Shown piece by piece: positions 38,105 to 49,549 of a DNA stretch of 64,000 nt. Numbering within the stretch: position 1 is the first letter of the stretch; each line of letters opens with the position of its first letter. This stretch comes from Ciborinia camelliae (lineage: Eukaryota; Ascomycota; Leotiomycetes; Helotiales; Sclerotiniaceae): assembly GCA_025890175.1 (NCBI GenBank), contig JANPYM010000002.1, positions 22,622-86,621 of the forward strand, written 5' to 3'. Made by a program: the position numbers and the translations under genes. The notes beneath the pieces are model-generated. The model did no database searches and was not told where the DNA came from. It worked only from the letters and a program-made list of their open reading frames with translations.

Positions 38105-38487
38105 TTAGGAATTTGAGTTGATGATATGAGCATGGCGATGAAGACAGAATTGAATATTGATAAAGTAAATATGTAAGACAGCTGTATGATGGATTTCGTA
38201 TATCGGCGAGCATAATTGTCTACTGGGAAATGGGGCAATACTTCAATCTAGGTAGTCTGACATCTATCAATCACCACTCATTCTTAAAAATGTATGACTG
38301 AATCTGTCTTGAAAAATATGAAAAATCAACGTAACATGGATATGTGAATAATCCCCTCGATACCGAACATCTTTTCCAGAACCCACTTCTCGCTCTGGTG
38401 TAACCTTTCCTTTTACCAAACACAACCCACATCAAAAATCCCAAGCACATCACACCACACCACACCCAAAAAATAAAATCGGTATCC
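38105..38487. other. Short spacer between the 447-aa and 126-aa genes
   Basis: A 383-bp spacer with no coding frame. It must hold the end of the upstream transcript and the promoter of the small three-exon gene; the leader next to 38488 has CACACC/CACCACACC runs. Confidence 0.55.
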
Positions 38488-38976
38488 ATGAATATTTCTG
38501 CCCCAACCCACACGATAGACAACAGCAAGTCCATCACAGACCATTTCGAAAATTCCTTGCAAGTCTCATCAGACATCCTCGCAAAGTCAAAGGAGATTAC
38601 TTCAAAACAACAAGATATGGCGAAAGAAGATCACGATTCCCATTCTCAGGCACAAAATGTCTCGCCGTCAAAGGGCACGGGTGTGGATAACCAGGAGTCG
38701 ATCAATACTCCCGGAGGGTCAGTTCTCACTTACTCTTGTATATAAAATGAGAGATTCCTGCTAACTATCCAAAGGACACCGGTGATAGATCTCGAGCATA
38801 AGGCTGAGCAGGATGAACATTTGGACTCTCAAGGATCTCTCCATAGTTCCGATGGGTAAACTCTCCCTCTGTATACAACAATAAAGCATCTGCTAACAAT
38901 CTCAAGGGAGAAGAACGCTCGTGCCGAGAGAAAGGTTCACTGGGCGGACCTTCCAGCTGGCAGTCACGAAAACTAA
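38488..38976 (+). CDS. Small 126-aa hydrophilic protein, three exons
   Basis: Not recognised. Exons 38488-38717, 38775-38855 and 38907-38976 join across introns of 57 nt (38718-38774, GTCAGT...AAG) and 51 nt (38856-38906, GTAAAC...AAG), both with CTAAC branch sites and both interrupting a GGG glycine codon after its second base. The protein is charged, with no signal peptide or membrane segment, and ends RAERKVHWADLPAGSHEN. The consistent phase and the in-frame stop directly after the third exon support the model. Residues 20-50 could form a short helix. Role unknown. Confidence 0.65.
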
Positions 38977-40894
38977 AGGTTCTAAGAGCGAGTCGTAATA
39001 CATTTTTCATGTTGAGCATGAGATACCTATGGATGGCGCCGCCGATCTAGGAGCAATCAGTAATACGTTTTTCATTTCGAGCATCATGGGGCTGGGGGAT
39101 GTACATCCTATAGCACGGATTTAATGGAAAGGGAATGGTAAATAGAACCCGTCATCATTTATAGGCGGGGGTGGTTCGCAGGCGTTCCCAGTTTTACTTT
39201 TATGTTGGTTAGAGGATCGAGTTAGTATTAACATGGACAAAAAATGTTGACGGTCAATTTACATGAATTTAAAATCCATTCATCCATACAACGGATCGGA
39301 TCAGATTTCTTGCGGTTCCATCATGATCTGTGATTTTTTTACAAATTACCATGAATATGAATATGAATATGATTCACATCTCGTGAAGTCAATGTATCGT
39401 CGCCAGCGTATATGCTAACTTGAACCCTGTGTATGAAATAAGAAAAATGCTGCCATCTGCCATATTCATAAGTAAATAAATACCTTCCATATTGCTGCAC
39501 ATGAAATGGATTAATTATCCACAGACCGCAAGATCCCGGGATTTCTCGTGATCGATGGGAATAGAACAGCAGACAAATACTCCTCCCCCGGATAATGTCA
39601 TGCCATGCATAAAACCAAATCGTCTACGTGTTTGTATGTTCAAATTTCCACTACCGTTAACGTTTACATCTTTTGTAGATTTCGAAATACTTATATATAC
39701 ACATACATATACATATACATATACTAGAGTATAAGATGCGCAAAAACCAAACTAAACTAAACCAAATATCACATCACATCACATCAAGGCACCAAAATCT
39801 ATCAAACTCTTCCCCTCCCCACCTCTCCCTCCTCTCCCTCTTCCCCTCAGAACAAACAAATCAGCACTTAGTAAAAATCCAAAATCGAATCCAAAATCCA
39901 CCCACAACTCCGATATCTACAAAGAAAGCTTATCTCATTTCGTATGGTCCATTTCGTATGGTCCACAAACGTCCAAGTCTCATACCTTATCGATGCGTCT
40001 CTCACCTGCAGCGTGCGAGCCCGCAAAATAAGAGAGGAAGGGAAGGGAAGGGAAGAAATGAAAAAAGAGAAGATGAGAGATGAGTGATGAGTGATGAGTG
40101 ATTGAAGGGATGGGATATATATGGGTATGTGAAGAATGGGGAAGATGGAGGGAGAAGAGAGGAGGAGGAAGAGGAAGAGGGGGAGGAAGAAGAGAATATA
40201 TATTTAACGAGCAATAGAGATGGAGATAAACATACGGGAAAATGGGTGCTTGATTTAATGGCTATTAAGGAAGAGATACGATTCGGAATTCCATTAGGAA
40301 TAAGAGTGCGAAAGAAGAGAGAGCTGAAAAAGGGTGAATATAATTTACTGCATGGTATAGTATCATTAGATAGGTAGTTGAAGTGATGCAAGAAAATGGT
40401 GTTTGGAATAGGAAGAGAGAATGGAAATGAAAGTTAATGATTATATAGTTAAAGTCAAATACCTACTATCTACCTATACCTATATATTCAAGCAGTACCT
40501 ACCTACCTATCTACCTAGCGAAGAAATTATCATATCATGCCATACCTTCCATCAAAAACGAAATCGTCTGTTCATGGCGCCACTAGATACCTAGATACCT
40601 AGATACCTAGATAGATAGGTAGATATTAGATTGAGTTACTAGCCACCAGTGAATATGCAGATAGTCTTCCAGCTACCTACCTGTGTATCTATGGATAGAG
40701 CAAATAAACACCTAGTAGTATCAGAACATTCAAACATCTCACCACACAACCCAAAGAATCCCAATGTAATTTGACTTCCAACCAATAAACCAATATAACC
40801 TTGAATGCACCATCCAGTCCAGTCCTAGCACAAAGATCTGCCACTCGCAAGCAAGCAATCCAATCCATCCCATCCCCAGAAATCCACCAAGTAG
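38977..40894. other. Intergenic spacer with simple repeats
   Basis: It contains two imperfect copies of a 38-bp unit (38985-39022 and 39049-39087, sharing GTAATAC-TTTTTCAT and GAGCAT), an (ATACAT)n stretch near 39700, a purine-rich GAGGAAGAG block near 40150-40200 and (ACCTAGAT)n near 40590. Open frames at 39736-40391 are low-complexity and overlap on both strands, so I do not call them. Confidence 0.6.
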
Positions 40895-42724
40895 CTAATG
40901 ATTTCCCGCCGGGAGAGGAAAATGAACATCACCAAGATACGCATCCCAATTCAGCCGAAACATTCTTTTCAGATCCGTATCTTTAAGCATCTTACAATCA
41001 ATCTTATGTCCCTTTTCATTCCATCCAATGGTTTGACATGTCTATTGATTGCGTGCGTGATCAGCATCGATCGAAAGCAATTATATAACACACTACCAGG
41101 TATGAAAGAAAGGGGGGGGTCAAGTAACGTACCTTATCGCAATACCAGAAGAACGAGCACCGCTGGCAATGTAATCTTACCATCGTGGCTGATTTCTTGT
41201 CGCACCCATGACATGTTCTTACACCGTCCAGCTTTCCCGAAAACTTCTGCACTTTATCGCTTAACGCTAGCAAGTTGTCTAGTGTGTGTGGGAATATCTG
41301 TGGATGAGCGAATCCGGTTAGCAAAAACCAGTCAATCCGCATGTGAAAATTGGCAAAGAGTGGTACAATACCTTAATGTAAGCAGGCTCTTCATGGCGGA
41401 TGCCACGTTCAGAGTACAAAAACGTGTGCTGCAGTCCATACAGGATTGCAATTGTGTATCCCTTCGTGACTTGTGAAGGAAGAAGTTCACTGCCTCGACC
41501 ATTGGTGTAGAAAAAGAGAGGGATTTCTCTGCCGTTGACATCCTTGATTTGCATTTGTAAGCGAGCAAGGGTGAAGGATTCCACAATTTCTCCCAAGAAA
41601 CACCAATGGCGTCGTGGTTTGAATATGCCTGATTTTCCACCGTCATAAAATTCGGGGTCAACGTCGTTCTCATCTGGAAGGTCGGCGAACCCGGGAAATG
41701 TGGCATGGTTTCGAAGGTCCGCCATTTGTCCAGGCTTTTGAAGCTTCGTTCTCTTCCAGAGCCAGTCTTCGAAACCATCTGGTCCGAGTCCAGTTGGTAC
41801 TTCATCAATGGTTGTTGTCCACTTCGTTGAGATTCCATACATATTTAGCTTCGAAGGATCCTTTGCTATTCGCTCATACCGAATGACCTGTGGGCTATCC
41901 TCACCCTCAGCCATCGTCCAAACAGACACCGCCCTTTCAGCAAAAACACGCCCTCGTGCCAGATCGCCGTTGAAAATAGCAATCTGAGCGGCATCAAAGT
42001 ACGCCCGTCCCAGGCCAGAGTCAACTCGATCTTGTCCTTCAATATAGAGGCGCACCTGTTGATCGACGTAGCGAAGGCTCTTGAGTGGATTATCAATGAT
42101 ACCTATCAAGCCAGGACCATCGATAAGGCTTTCCAATCGAAGGATATCATTCAATCTCTTATCACTTGCCTTGCTCTGTTCTAGTGGCAACGAGCAAAGA
42201 TTACACATACACTCAAAGCCAAACTTTTCCTGAAGAGCCTGACGTCGAGATTCGCGGTCCTTGTCGACTCCTAGGTAGTATATTGTGATCTCTTCACCTT
42301 TGCTGATATCTTTCAGAGCATGAACAGTGTGTTGCTTAATGTTCCTGTTCCAGGACTTCTGTGCGTTATTATTGCAGGCATGATTGATGCGGCTTGCTTC
42401 AAGAAATATTCCCCCCTCGATACCATCATCCTCGATAGGAAGGCCATTTGTCTTGAAGATTCCGAGGTATTGTTCGGTAGCATTCTTGTATGGATAAATG
42501 TTATGCAGAGAGAGAAATCTTTGCCTCTGATCATTTGCAAGAGCATCTACTTTCTGGCTGATAGATCTGACCATTCTTTGAATGCTATGTTCATCGCTAA
42601 GGCTAGATGTTGTAATGACGGGTTCTTCGGAGATAATTCGCGTGCCCTTGACAATATTTTGAATTGCAACAAGCCCCTTTCCCTTCCCTGGTATATCCTG
42701 CAAGGCGTATAATGGTGTATCCAT
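40895..42724 (-). CDS. SET domain protein with C-terminal MYND zinc finger
   Basis: Likely a protein lysine methyltransferase of the SMYD-like group. Exons 42724-41372, 41297-41133 and 41041-40895 join across introns of 74 nt (GTATTG...CAG) and 91 nt (GTACGT...TAG) to give 554 aa. The N-terminal SET domain spans about 1-180: GKGKGLVA opening, INHACNNNA (N114-H-A-C117, the SET N-x-C signature), GEEITIYY, and post-SET C172-M-C174-x2-C177. A long middle region of unknown role follows, then MYND at 480-522: C480-x2-C483-x11-C495-x2-C498-x5-C504-x3-C508-x9-H518-x3-C522, complete only after splicing exons 2 and 3. The substrate is unknown. It is divergent from cyanase across 1.7 kb. Confidence 0.92.
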
Positions 42725-44473
42725 TGTGCTTTGTTATTTGTTGCCTTTGGTTTTATCATTCAAACTTGAGAGACGGCGGAAGGATTAAGTAACTTGAGGG
42801 ATGTAGAACACGCATAAATGAAGAGATAGAATCATAATCAGAAATTCACCGTTTGCATGCTCGAGTTTGCTTTACTTGGACAAAAGCAAATTCGAAACTT
42901 CGGCCTGATGAACATAGCCTAATTTGAACGGCACAGAAGCAAATTTAGAGCAACGAATAGATCGATGATTGGCTGCCCCATCTCTTGAAAAAAAAACATT
43001 GAAAGAAAAGGTTGGGCTTGAATTTTGATGGTTGGCCAACCATAACTTCTATATCAACTGTTGTATTAAGCGGCAGACAAGATTCGGCGTTGTAAAGAGG
43101 TAGGCGCGTCAAAGAAAAATATTGATTGGTTACCAAAAAGAGATGGATGTTTTCCCCTCATTGCCTCGCTGCCAGAGGTCCCATCGCCAGGCGTCACGCA
43201 TATCTCCTCAGCCAACAAAACTTCCGTCCTTCAACTTTTGGGTAGAATGTATTTCCATGCTTACTATGCATTTTCTCTAACTATTGGAGCCTCCCAAAAC
43301 GATAGGAACGTTTTCCCTCGACCATTTTTGAGGTATATTGGTAATGGAAAGGAGTGGTTTTGTCTTGGGATGAGATGCTGTTTTGCTCAACCGTAGAACT
43401 ACTTGGCTTTATTGCTGGGAGCATAACTATTTCATCCATAGAAATCCTTAGACTATTCTCCATCATCTATCATCCATTCAAAACCCCCAGAAAATCACAG
43501 GTCACAAACAGGATCCTCGAATCGTCTTGGGAAAGGCCTTGCCTTAACCATCACGTTCTGGAACTGGATTCCAGCTTCCCAATCATCCATTTACCTTAGC
43601 CGCCCTTTCCAATCCCTACACCGATATACGAGCCCAGATCCTTGGTTTTTGCTAGAATAATTCATTTGTGTTGTGTTGTGTTTTGTAATGTTGCATTGTG
43701 CGGCGAAGTTTGTAAAAAGAAAAGAGCATGCTGCATACAGGGAACGCGCCTTGAAGATCGCGGCTTCCGACATGAATGACACACGAAAACCAGCACAACT
43801 CCACAACCAACAAGTCACGGGTCGGGAACTCGGAATGTTTTCCGGTATCAGGATTGAACCGAGGATATAATTGGCAGGTACCAAAAATATAAATATTTAT
43901 ATCAATAGATAGCTGGTTAATCATTATAATAAAGAAGATTCCGGAGGGTATTCGCAGTTCTCAAATGGCGATGGAAAGAAAGGTAAGCTCAAATGTATGC
44001 CTATACAGTACCGGCTATCAATGAATTGGGGATATTATTTGTATATCAGGTCTACTTGTAGATGACGTCGACTGTAGGCTATAAGTAGCACAAACCCTAT
44101 CCCCGCAAATGCCTTTAACCTTCTTACTCCCCCTAAATCCCGATACTTAGATTCCAAAATAAAGACCTAAATACTTAATTAGAATTGATATCATGGCCCA
44201 TTTTTTGTGAAATACTATGGTCGGACGAGATTCGGTGTTGGCCCGGAAATGTGATGGCGATGATTTGATGATTTATTAATAACCCTAGGTCAAGCTCCAT
44301 CAGCTCCCCCGCAATATTATCAAATTCCAACTGTTGTTACACCAGAGAGCAAGAAGCTTGAAACCGAAATATAAACATCACTTCAAGCTCAATTTTTTCT
44401 TCTCTTTTTGCTCAATTCTCAATTCTAGTTGATAATAAGTATTACTTTATACCTTTCTTCAAAATCCGCAAAT
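42725..44473. promoter_or_regulatory. Divergent intergenic region between SET-MYND and cyanase genes
   Basis: It carries both promoters and leaders. Short frames at 42945-43924 overlap on both strands and lack domain signs. The cyanase leader just before 44474 is pyrimidine-rich (TTTTTTCTTCTCTTTTTGC), common before fungal start sites. Confidence 0.6.
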
Positions 44474-45102
44474 ATGTCTGATCAATCTAAGATTGCAACG
44501 CTCGATGTAAGTAATATATATAATATCCTCCCTTGGAATTACCCCGCACCTAGAGGGTAACGACAGAACGATAAAACGACAAAAAGACAACAATATCCCA
44601 AATCTCCAAGGGTTCATCATAACTAACAAACTTAATCCAGAGCACTCTTATCGATCGACTCCCCTCCTCCTCCAAAACACTCTTCGAAGCCAAAGCCAGC
44701 AAATCCCTCACCTTCGAAGCCATCGCCCACTCACTCGGACGATCCGAAGTAGCCATCGCAGCGCTCTTCTACGGACAAGCGCAAGCCTCCGCGTCGGATA
44801 TCGAGAAACTCTCGCAGCTCCTCGACGTCCCGCAGTCCCAACTCGAAGCCGAACTCGGCGGGTTCCCGGACCGTGGACGTGCGGGTCCCATGCCGCCCGT
44901 GGAACCGCTCATCTATCGCCTCTATGAGATCGTTCAGAATTATGGATATGCGTATAAGGCGGTCCTGAATGAGAAGTTTGGAGACGGCATTATGAGTGCG
45001 ATTTCTTTCACTACGAAGGTGGAGAAGGAGGTTGATGAGCAGGGGAATAGTTGGGCGGTTATTACTTTGAGGGGGAAGTGGTTGCCTTTTTCGAGGTTTT
45101 AG
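44474..45102 (+). CDS. cyn1: Cyanate hydratase (cyanase)
   Basis: Catalyses bicarbonate-dependent breakdown of cyanate to ammonia and CO2; the family forms a homodecamer in the cytosol. Exon 1 (44474-44506, 11 codons) joins exon 2 (44641-45102) across a 134-nt intron (GTAAGT...CAG) to give 164 aa, a normal length. The N-terminal helical part reads [20 protein letters not shown]; the catalytic domain has [19 protein letters not shown] and [11 protein letters not shown]. Arg104, Glu107 and Ser130 have exactly the spacing of the E. coli Arg96/Glu99/Ser122 triad. The C-terminus [10 protein letters not shown] is characteristic. Exon 2 is distinctly GC-rich in its first half. No carbonic anhydrase or nitrogen regulator lies beside it. 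Confidence 0.97.
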
Positions 45103-46650
45103 GTTGGGTTGGGGTCGATGTGGAGATGGTGGGAGAAGAGGAATTCGAGGGTGGATTCTTGGGCAAAGAATGATTTGATAGCCTAGGCCAATGGGAGTGA
45201 AAATCTCTTGTGGTAGTTTTATGGTCAATCAATTATGGGAAACGTGGGGAAATTAATGAATCAACGAATATGAATGTTTTGCGCTAGCTGTGGTCCGAAT
45301 TTCCATAGTACTAGTATATGTATTTTTCGAGGTTTTATGGGTTCCCCAATCGACACTTTCTCTCGTGTTCAGTTTTTAAATGGAATTCATATATTTTGTT
45401 TTGCATCGGCTGGGGCAATATTTAGGATAGTTCCTTCAATCCTTCATCATGCATTTCGGCTGTCACCCTGATTTCCCTTAGGTTGTTTCCGTGTTATTAA
45501 AACTATATATATCGTTCGATATATGATAAGAGGTATCTTGAATATCTTCAAGCCACCCAGAAAGTATTATGATATTCTCATCTGATCTCAGCAGATTTGA
45601 TGATGTCTTACTTATATAAACTCTGAACAATCAAGGCAATTCTTTCTTGAATGCTTAGGGTGACATAGTAGAGTGTTACCCTGACAGACTGTGATCTCAA
45701 GTATCATTTCAAAGTATTCATCCAAGTTAAAATTTCCATAGTTACTAGATCTGATTACAACAATGTACCACTCATCTACATACAATACTCGAGACCTCCG
45801 TATTCAAACATCTATTATCTTTACTTGACAACATTCATCACATCATGTCACACACATCACATCACACAAAATGCAAAAGAGAAAGCCCATAGTATAGGGA
45901 AAGCAAAATAAGAGTTTGATTCCCTCGAGTGTATATAAAAAGAGGCCCAATGCCATCCAAGCAGACAGCAAAGTCCCATGCAAAAAGTACCGAGCAACGG
46001 AAAAAAATCCGAAATGGCTTCTCTTTCCCCATCGTACGCAAGCGACAGAAAAGAAAAGAAGCGCATCAAGCTTGACCGAAAAGTGTTCCATCGCCCCCAT
46101 CACATAACCGGCAACAGCGTATCCGTAAAAATTTTTTCCCGACGTGATGATCAGTCACATCATCGGATTGCCGAATATGCGTTTGAAGAAAAGTATAAAA
46201 AAAGTCGCAAGGGGGAGGGTGGGTGGTCCGCCTTGGGAAAAATCGAAGTGGGAAAGTTGGGGCCACCGTGTGTCGTGACCGTAATGAATGTCGTGGCGTG
46301 TATCAACAGTGTATCGTCCATACTACCGGCAAGAATCTCTTCTATTTTTTATCTGTATGTCTATTTTTCTAGAAAACCCATCTCTATTGAACGTTCCTGT
46401 GCGCAGCATGAGGAGATGCGATGGTGGGTGCGCGGATAGATATCTAAAGACTGGCCGAGAAATATCTCCCCTCGTTTTTCGTCGTCGTTTTCGATGATGT
46501 CGTCGGTCGTGGGTAAACCCCACGTTGGCGAAGCAAGAGTAGCGAGCTGGCGTTCGTGTTTACATCGAAAATGATGGGGAAATTGGGAAGTCGCATATTT
46601 CTTCATGATCTATCTCTCCTCCGAAAATGCCTCTCGTGTGCGAGAGACAT
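45103..46650. other. Intergenic spacer between cyanase and the repeat peptide
   Basis: Several frames (45843-46103, 45978-46439, 46323-46606) overlap on both strands with no domain or splice support; I reject them. It includes the 3' regions of cyanase and of the convergent 56-aa peptide gene. Confidence 0.55.
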
Positions 46651-46821
46651 TTATGCCTTCTGAACAGTGCAACCTCTGGAAGGGTCCTTTTGGACATTGC
46701 ACCCACGGGTAGGGTCGGCCTTCTGGATAGAGCATCCACGGGAAGGGTCTTTTTGAACATTGCATCCACGGCTGGGATCAGCAGCCTTTTGGAGAGTGCA
46801 TCCGCGTCCTGGTCCTTGCAT
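46651..46821 (-). CDS. 56-aa tandem-repeat peptide, five RGC-x-x-QK units
   Basis: Not recognised. From ATG 46821 it encodes MQGPGRGCTLQKAA and then four units: DPSRGCNVQK, DPSRGCSIQKA, DPTRGCNVQK, DPSRGCTVQKA. Each unit has one cysteine (residues 8, 20, 30, 41, 51). There is no signal peptide and no membrane segment, so an intracellular location is likely. The frame stays open upstream to 47001, but that part is Asn/Lys/Thr-rich and looks like an untranslated leader; the repeats begin right at Met-Gln-Gly. Synonymous codons differ between units (CCC AGC CGT, CCT TCC CGT, CCT TCC AGA) while the residues hold, which points to selection on the peptide. It could be a metal- or thiol-binding stress peptide or a multi-core precursor; no evidence decides. 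Confidence 0.6.
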   Translation of the reverse strand: MQGPGRGCTLQKAADPSRGCNVQKDPSRGCSIQKADPTRGCNVQKDPSRGCTVQKA

Positions 46822-49549
46822 TTTGATTGGTTTGGTTTGGTTGGTTGGGTTTTTGGTTTTGTTTTTTTTGGTGAAAAGATTGTAATTTGTAAGTGAATGT
46901 AAATTTGATGAGGAAAAAAAAATTCTCGAAATGAGGGATGCGATGGGGGTATTTATATTCGAAATTTGGAGAGGCCATTGGGAGTTGTTCGCGAGGGACA
47001 AAGAAGGTTGGGGGTTGGATCATGAGGGTAGGCTAGCTAGCGAGCTAGCTAGCTATCATGGTAGAGTGTTGAGTAAAGGAGAGAGAGAACAGGTAAGGGA
47101 ATAAGCATCCAGTGCTCAACATTCTAGAAGGAATTTAGAAGGAAACCCTCATCTAGAATTCCGCAGCCGAATTACTCAACAAGGAAATTCGGAGCGGCCG
47201 TTCTCTCTCGGAGAGCAATGTTCTGGTAGCATGAAAGGAAGTCACGATATCCCAATGAAGTAGGTTCACTTTCTTCCCCCTTCCCATTGTCCTCTCATCC
47301 TTAACATTGTTCTCTAGCGCCGTGAAAACCAACAAGGAAAATGGCCCTCTTGACCAATCTCAACTCACGAACACAAGTCCTCCCATGAAAAATCCATTAA
47401 TCTCGATGCGAGAAAGACGAGCCATCTCATAGGCGAACCCCTAGTTTTATCCTCCTCGTCAAAAGAACTGGGCGTCGGTGTTCACGATGACAATGGCATG
47501 ATTCAAAGATCGTGAGGCTATTCACTCATCAATGGACGGGCGAAAAGCATCAAAGAAACAGGAAGCCGAAAGGGATTTTTAAGCGAACCCCTTAGTATTG
47601 TCTCCTTAATATTGTTCTTCCAGGCACCAGACAAGACAAACCACCATCCCGCACTCATTAATCAAAGAATCAAAAAGGAAATCTTCTAGAAGAAATCGAT
47701 GGAAGGGTTTGGAAGGGTTTCGATTGTTGCGGAGCCGCCGTCATAGTGTATATATAAATTTCATTAAATGATGGTGTGGCGAAGGTGATAAATGTTCAAT
47801 GTCATGGTCACTTGAGCACAGATTTTCACGCGCTGGACCCGCTATTAATAGCCAAAAACGCAGTGTCTTTCGGATGACCCTCTCTCTCATATCTCTGTCC
47901 CTTTCTTTATATCATTACACGTGCGTGATATGACCTAGGAACAGAAACCCTTGAAGCGCATTTGAGATTTAAAACCATAGCATAGCCCTGCCCTCCATAC
48001 AAAAAGAAAGACCAGCCACCTTTCAGTATCCCTCTCCAAGTCTTCCATCTTCTTAGCTTTCTTCAACAATTCCTTGCCCCTATATTCTTTTCTTTTCTTT
48101 TCTTTTCTTTCCATCCAACTTCCAAGTTCTCAACAAGGAAAGGGATATCGGAGATCCCGATATACGTTACTCTTTACTCTCTACTCTCAACTTCTAACTT
48201 TTAAGTTCTTTCTATGTAGACAGATTATAGACCATGTATACATGCATCCCCAAAAGATATCAAGGAAAGGAAAGGAAACTAGGCCAAGAATATACATAAT
48301 ATCGTGACTGGTGTACTAAGTCTTGCCATGTGCCATGTCATATACCATACCATACCATATGCCAGGGGAATCTTCTTAGTCTAATCAGTGACAAGACAAG
48401 AGAAGACAAGGAAAGACAAGGAAAGAAAAGGAACGGAGCGTCCGATATTATATTTGATGAGTGATGAGTGATGAGTTTAGTATGGATATTTATGTTGATA
48501 TTGATGTTGATGTTGATGTTGATGTGAGTAGTTTTTAGTTGGTTGGTTAGTTTGTTTGTTGGATGGATGGATGGATGGGGATGGGGATGGATGGGGATAG
48601 ATAGATGTTGAAGATGTGTACTGTTTCTACTGTTCCTACAGTCCCTACAGTCCCTACAGTTCCTACAGTCCCCTCTCCTCCCCCCCAACCAAACCCCCCG
48701 TCACCGCACCCGCCTCCCCCAAGCGGCGAAAAATAGACCAGATGAAGACACTCGCTTGTTCATCACCTCACATATTAGATATTAAATCATCATATCCCAA
48801 AATCCCAAAATCCCACATATATTATTCCGTGCCCAAAGTACCTACCTACCTATCTACCTACCCACCTACCCACCTATCTAAGTAAATAAATAACAAAACA
48901 AACATCTTAGTTAGATTCAGTGATAATTTTGATGTACTAGGTATTCAATCTCCAAGCATCATATTCAAAATGACTAAATAGGTAGGTATAGGTATAGGTA
49001 TAGGTATAGGTATAGGTATAGGTATAGGTATAGGTATAGGTATAGGTATAGGTATAGGTATAGGTATAGGTATAGGTATAGGTATAGGTATAGGTATAGG
49101 TATAGGTATAGGTATAGGTATAAGTATTAGAAGAACACATCTGCAAGATCGAAGGATCAATTCATCGATACAACCAAGCGACAGAAATCATCATGATGAG
49201 ATAAGATATCTAATGACCCATCCATCCATCCATCCGACTCACTTACACACACTCCCCAACCCGATTCCCTTCGATTTTCTAATGCATCTCCGAGCCCCAC
49301 CTTCCGATTCTGCAGCCCCCGAAACCCCAAACCCGAAACTCCAAGTTTGCATTGCATTGCATTCGCAAGAAAAGTGAACCCGACCTCGTGTATTTCATTC
49401 CCTCTTGGGTATTTGATCCCGTATGTATGTATGTATTCCTTTTTCCTTCCTTCCTTCCATCCATCCATCCATCCTTCCTACCTTTTCACCCAGCCAATCC
49501 ATTCCCTTAAAATTGGTAAGATAATCATGATAAACCCCCTCCTTAAATG
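46822..49549. other. 2.7-kb intergenic stretch with microsatellites
   Basis: Contains the promoter of the repeat peptide, a GCTAGCTAGC run near 47040, (GATGTT)n near 48490-48520, GGATGGATGG near 48560 and a long GGTATA array (separate entry). Frames such as 48338-48688 are driven by these repeats. No supported gene. Confidence 0.6.
48981..49122. repeat. (GGTATA)n hexanucleotide microsatellite, about 23 units
   Basis: An almost perfect run over about 142 bp. The Thr-Tyr and Pro-Ile open frames on the minus strand are artefacts of the repeat. Confidence 0.97.

Noticed and set aside
44731..45228. 165-aa frame antisense to cyanase
   Set aside because: Shadow of a well-supported GC-rich coding exon.
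45978..46439. 153-aa plus-strand frame
   Set aside because: No domain, mixed composition, and overlapped by minus-strand frames of equal length.
46651..47001. 116-aa N-terminally extended form of the repeat peptide
   Set aside because: The extra 60 residues are Asn/Lys/Thr-rich and resemble an untranslated leader; the repeats begin at the internal ATG.
48937..49160. Tyr-Thr and Pro-Ile repeat proteins
   Set aside because: Translation of the GGTATA microsatellite in two frames.
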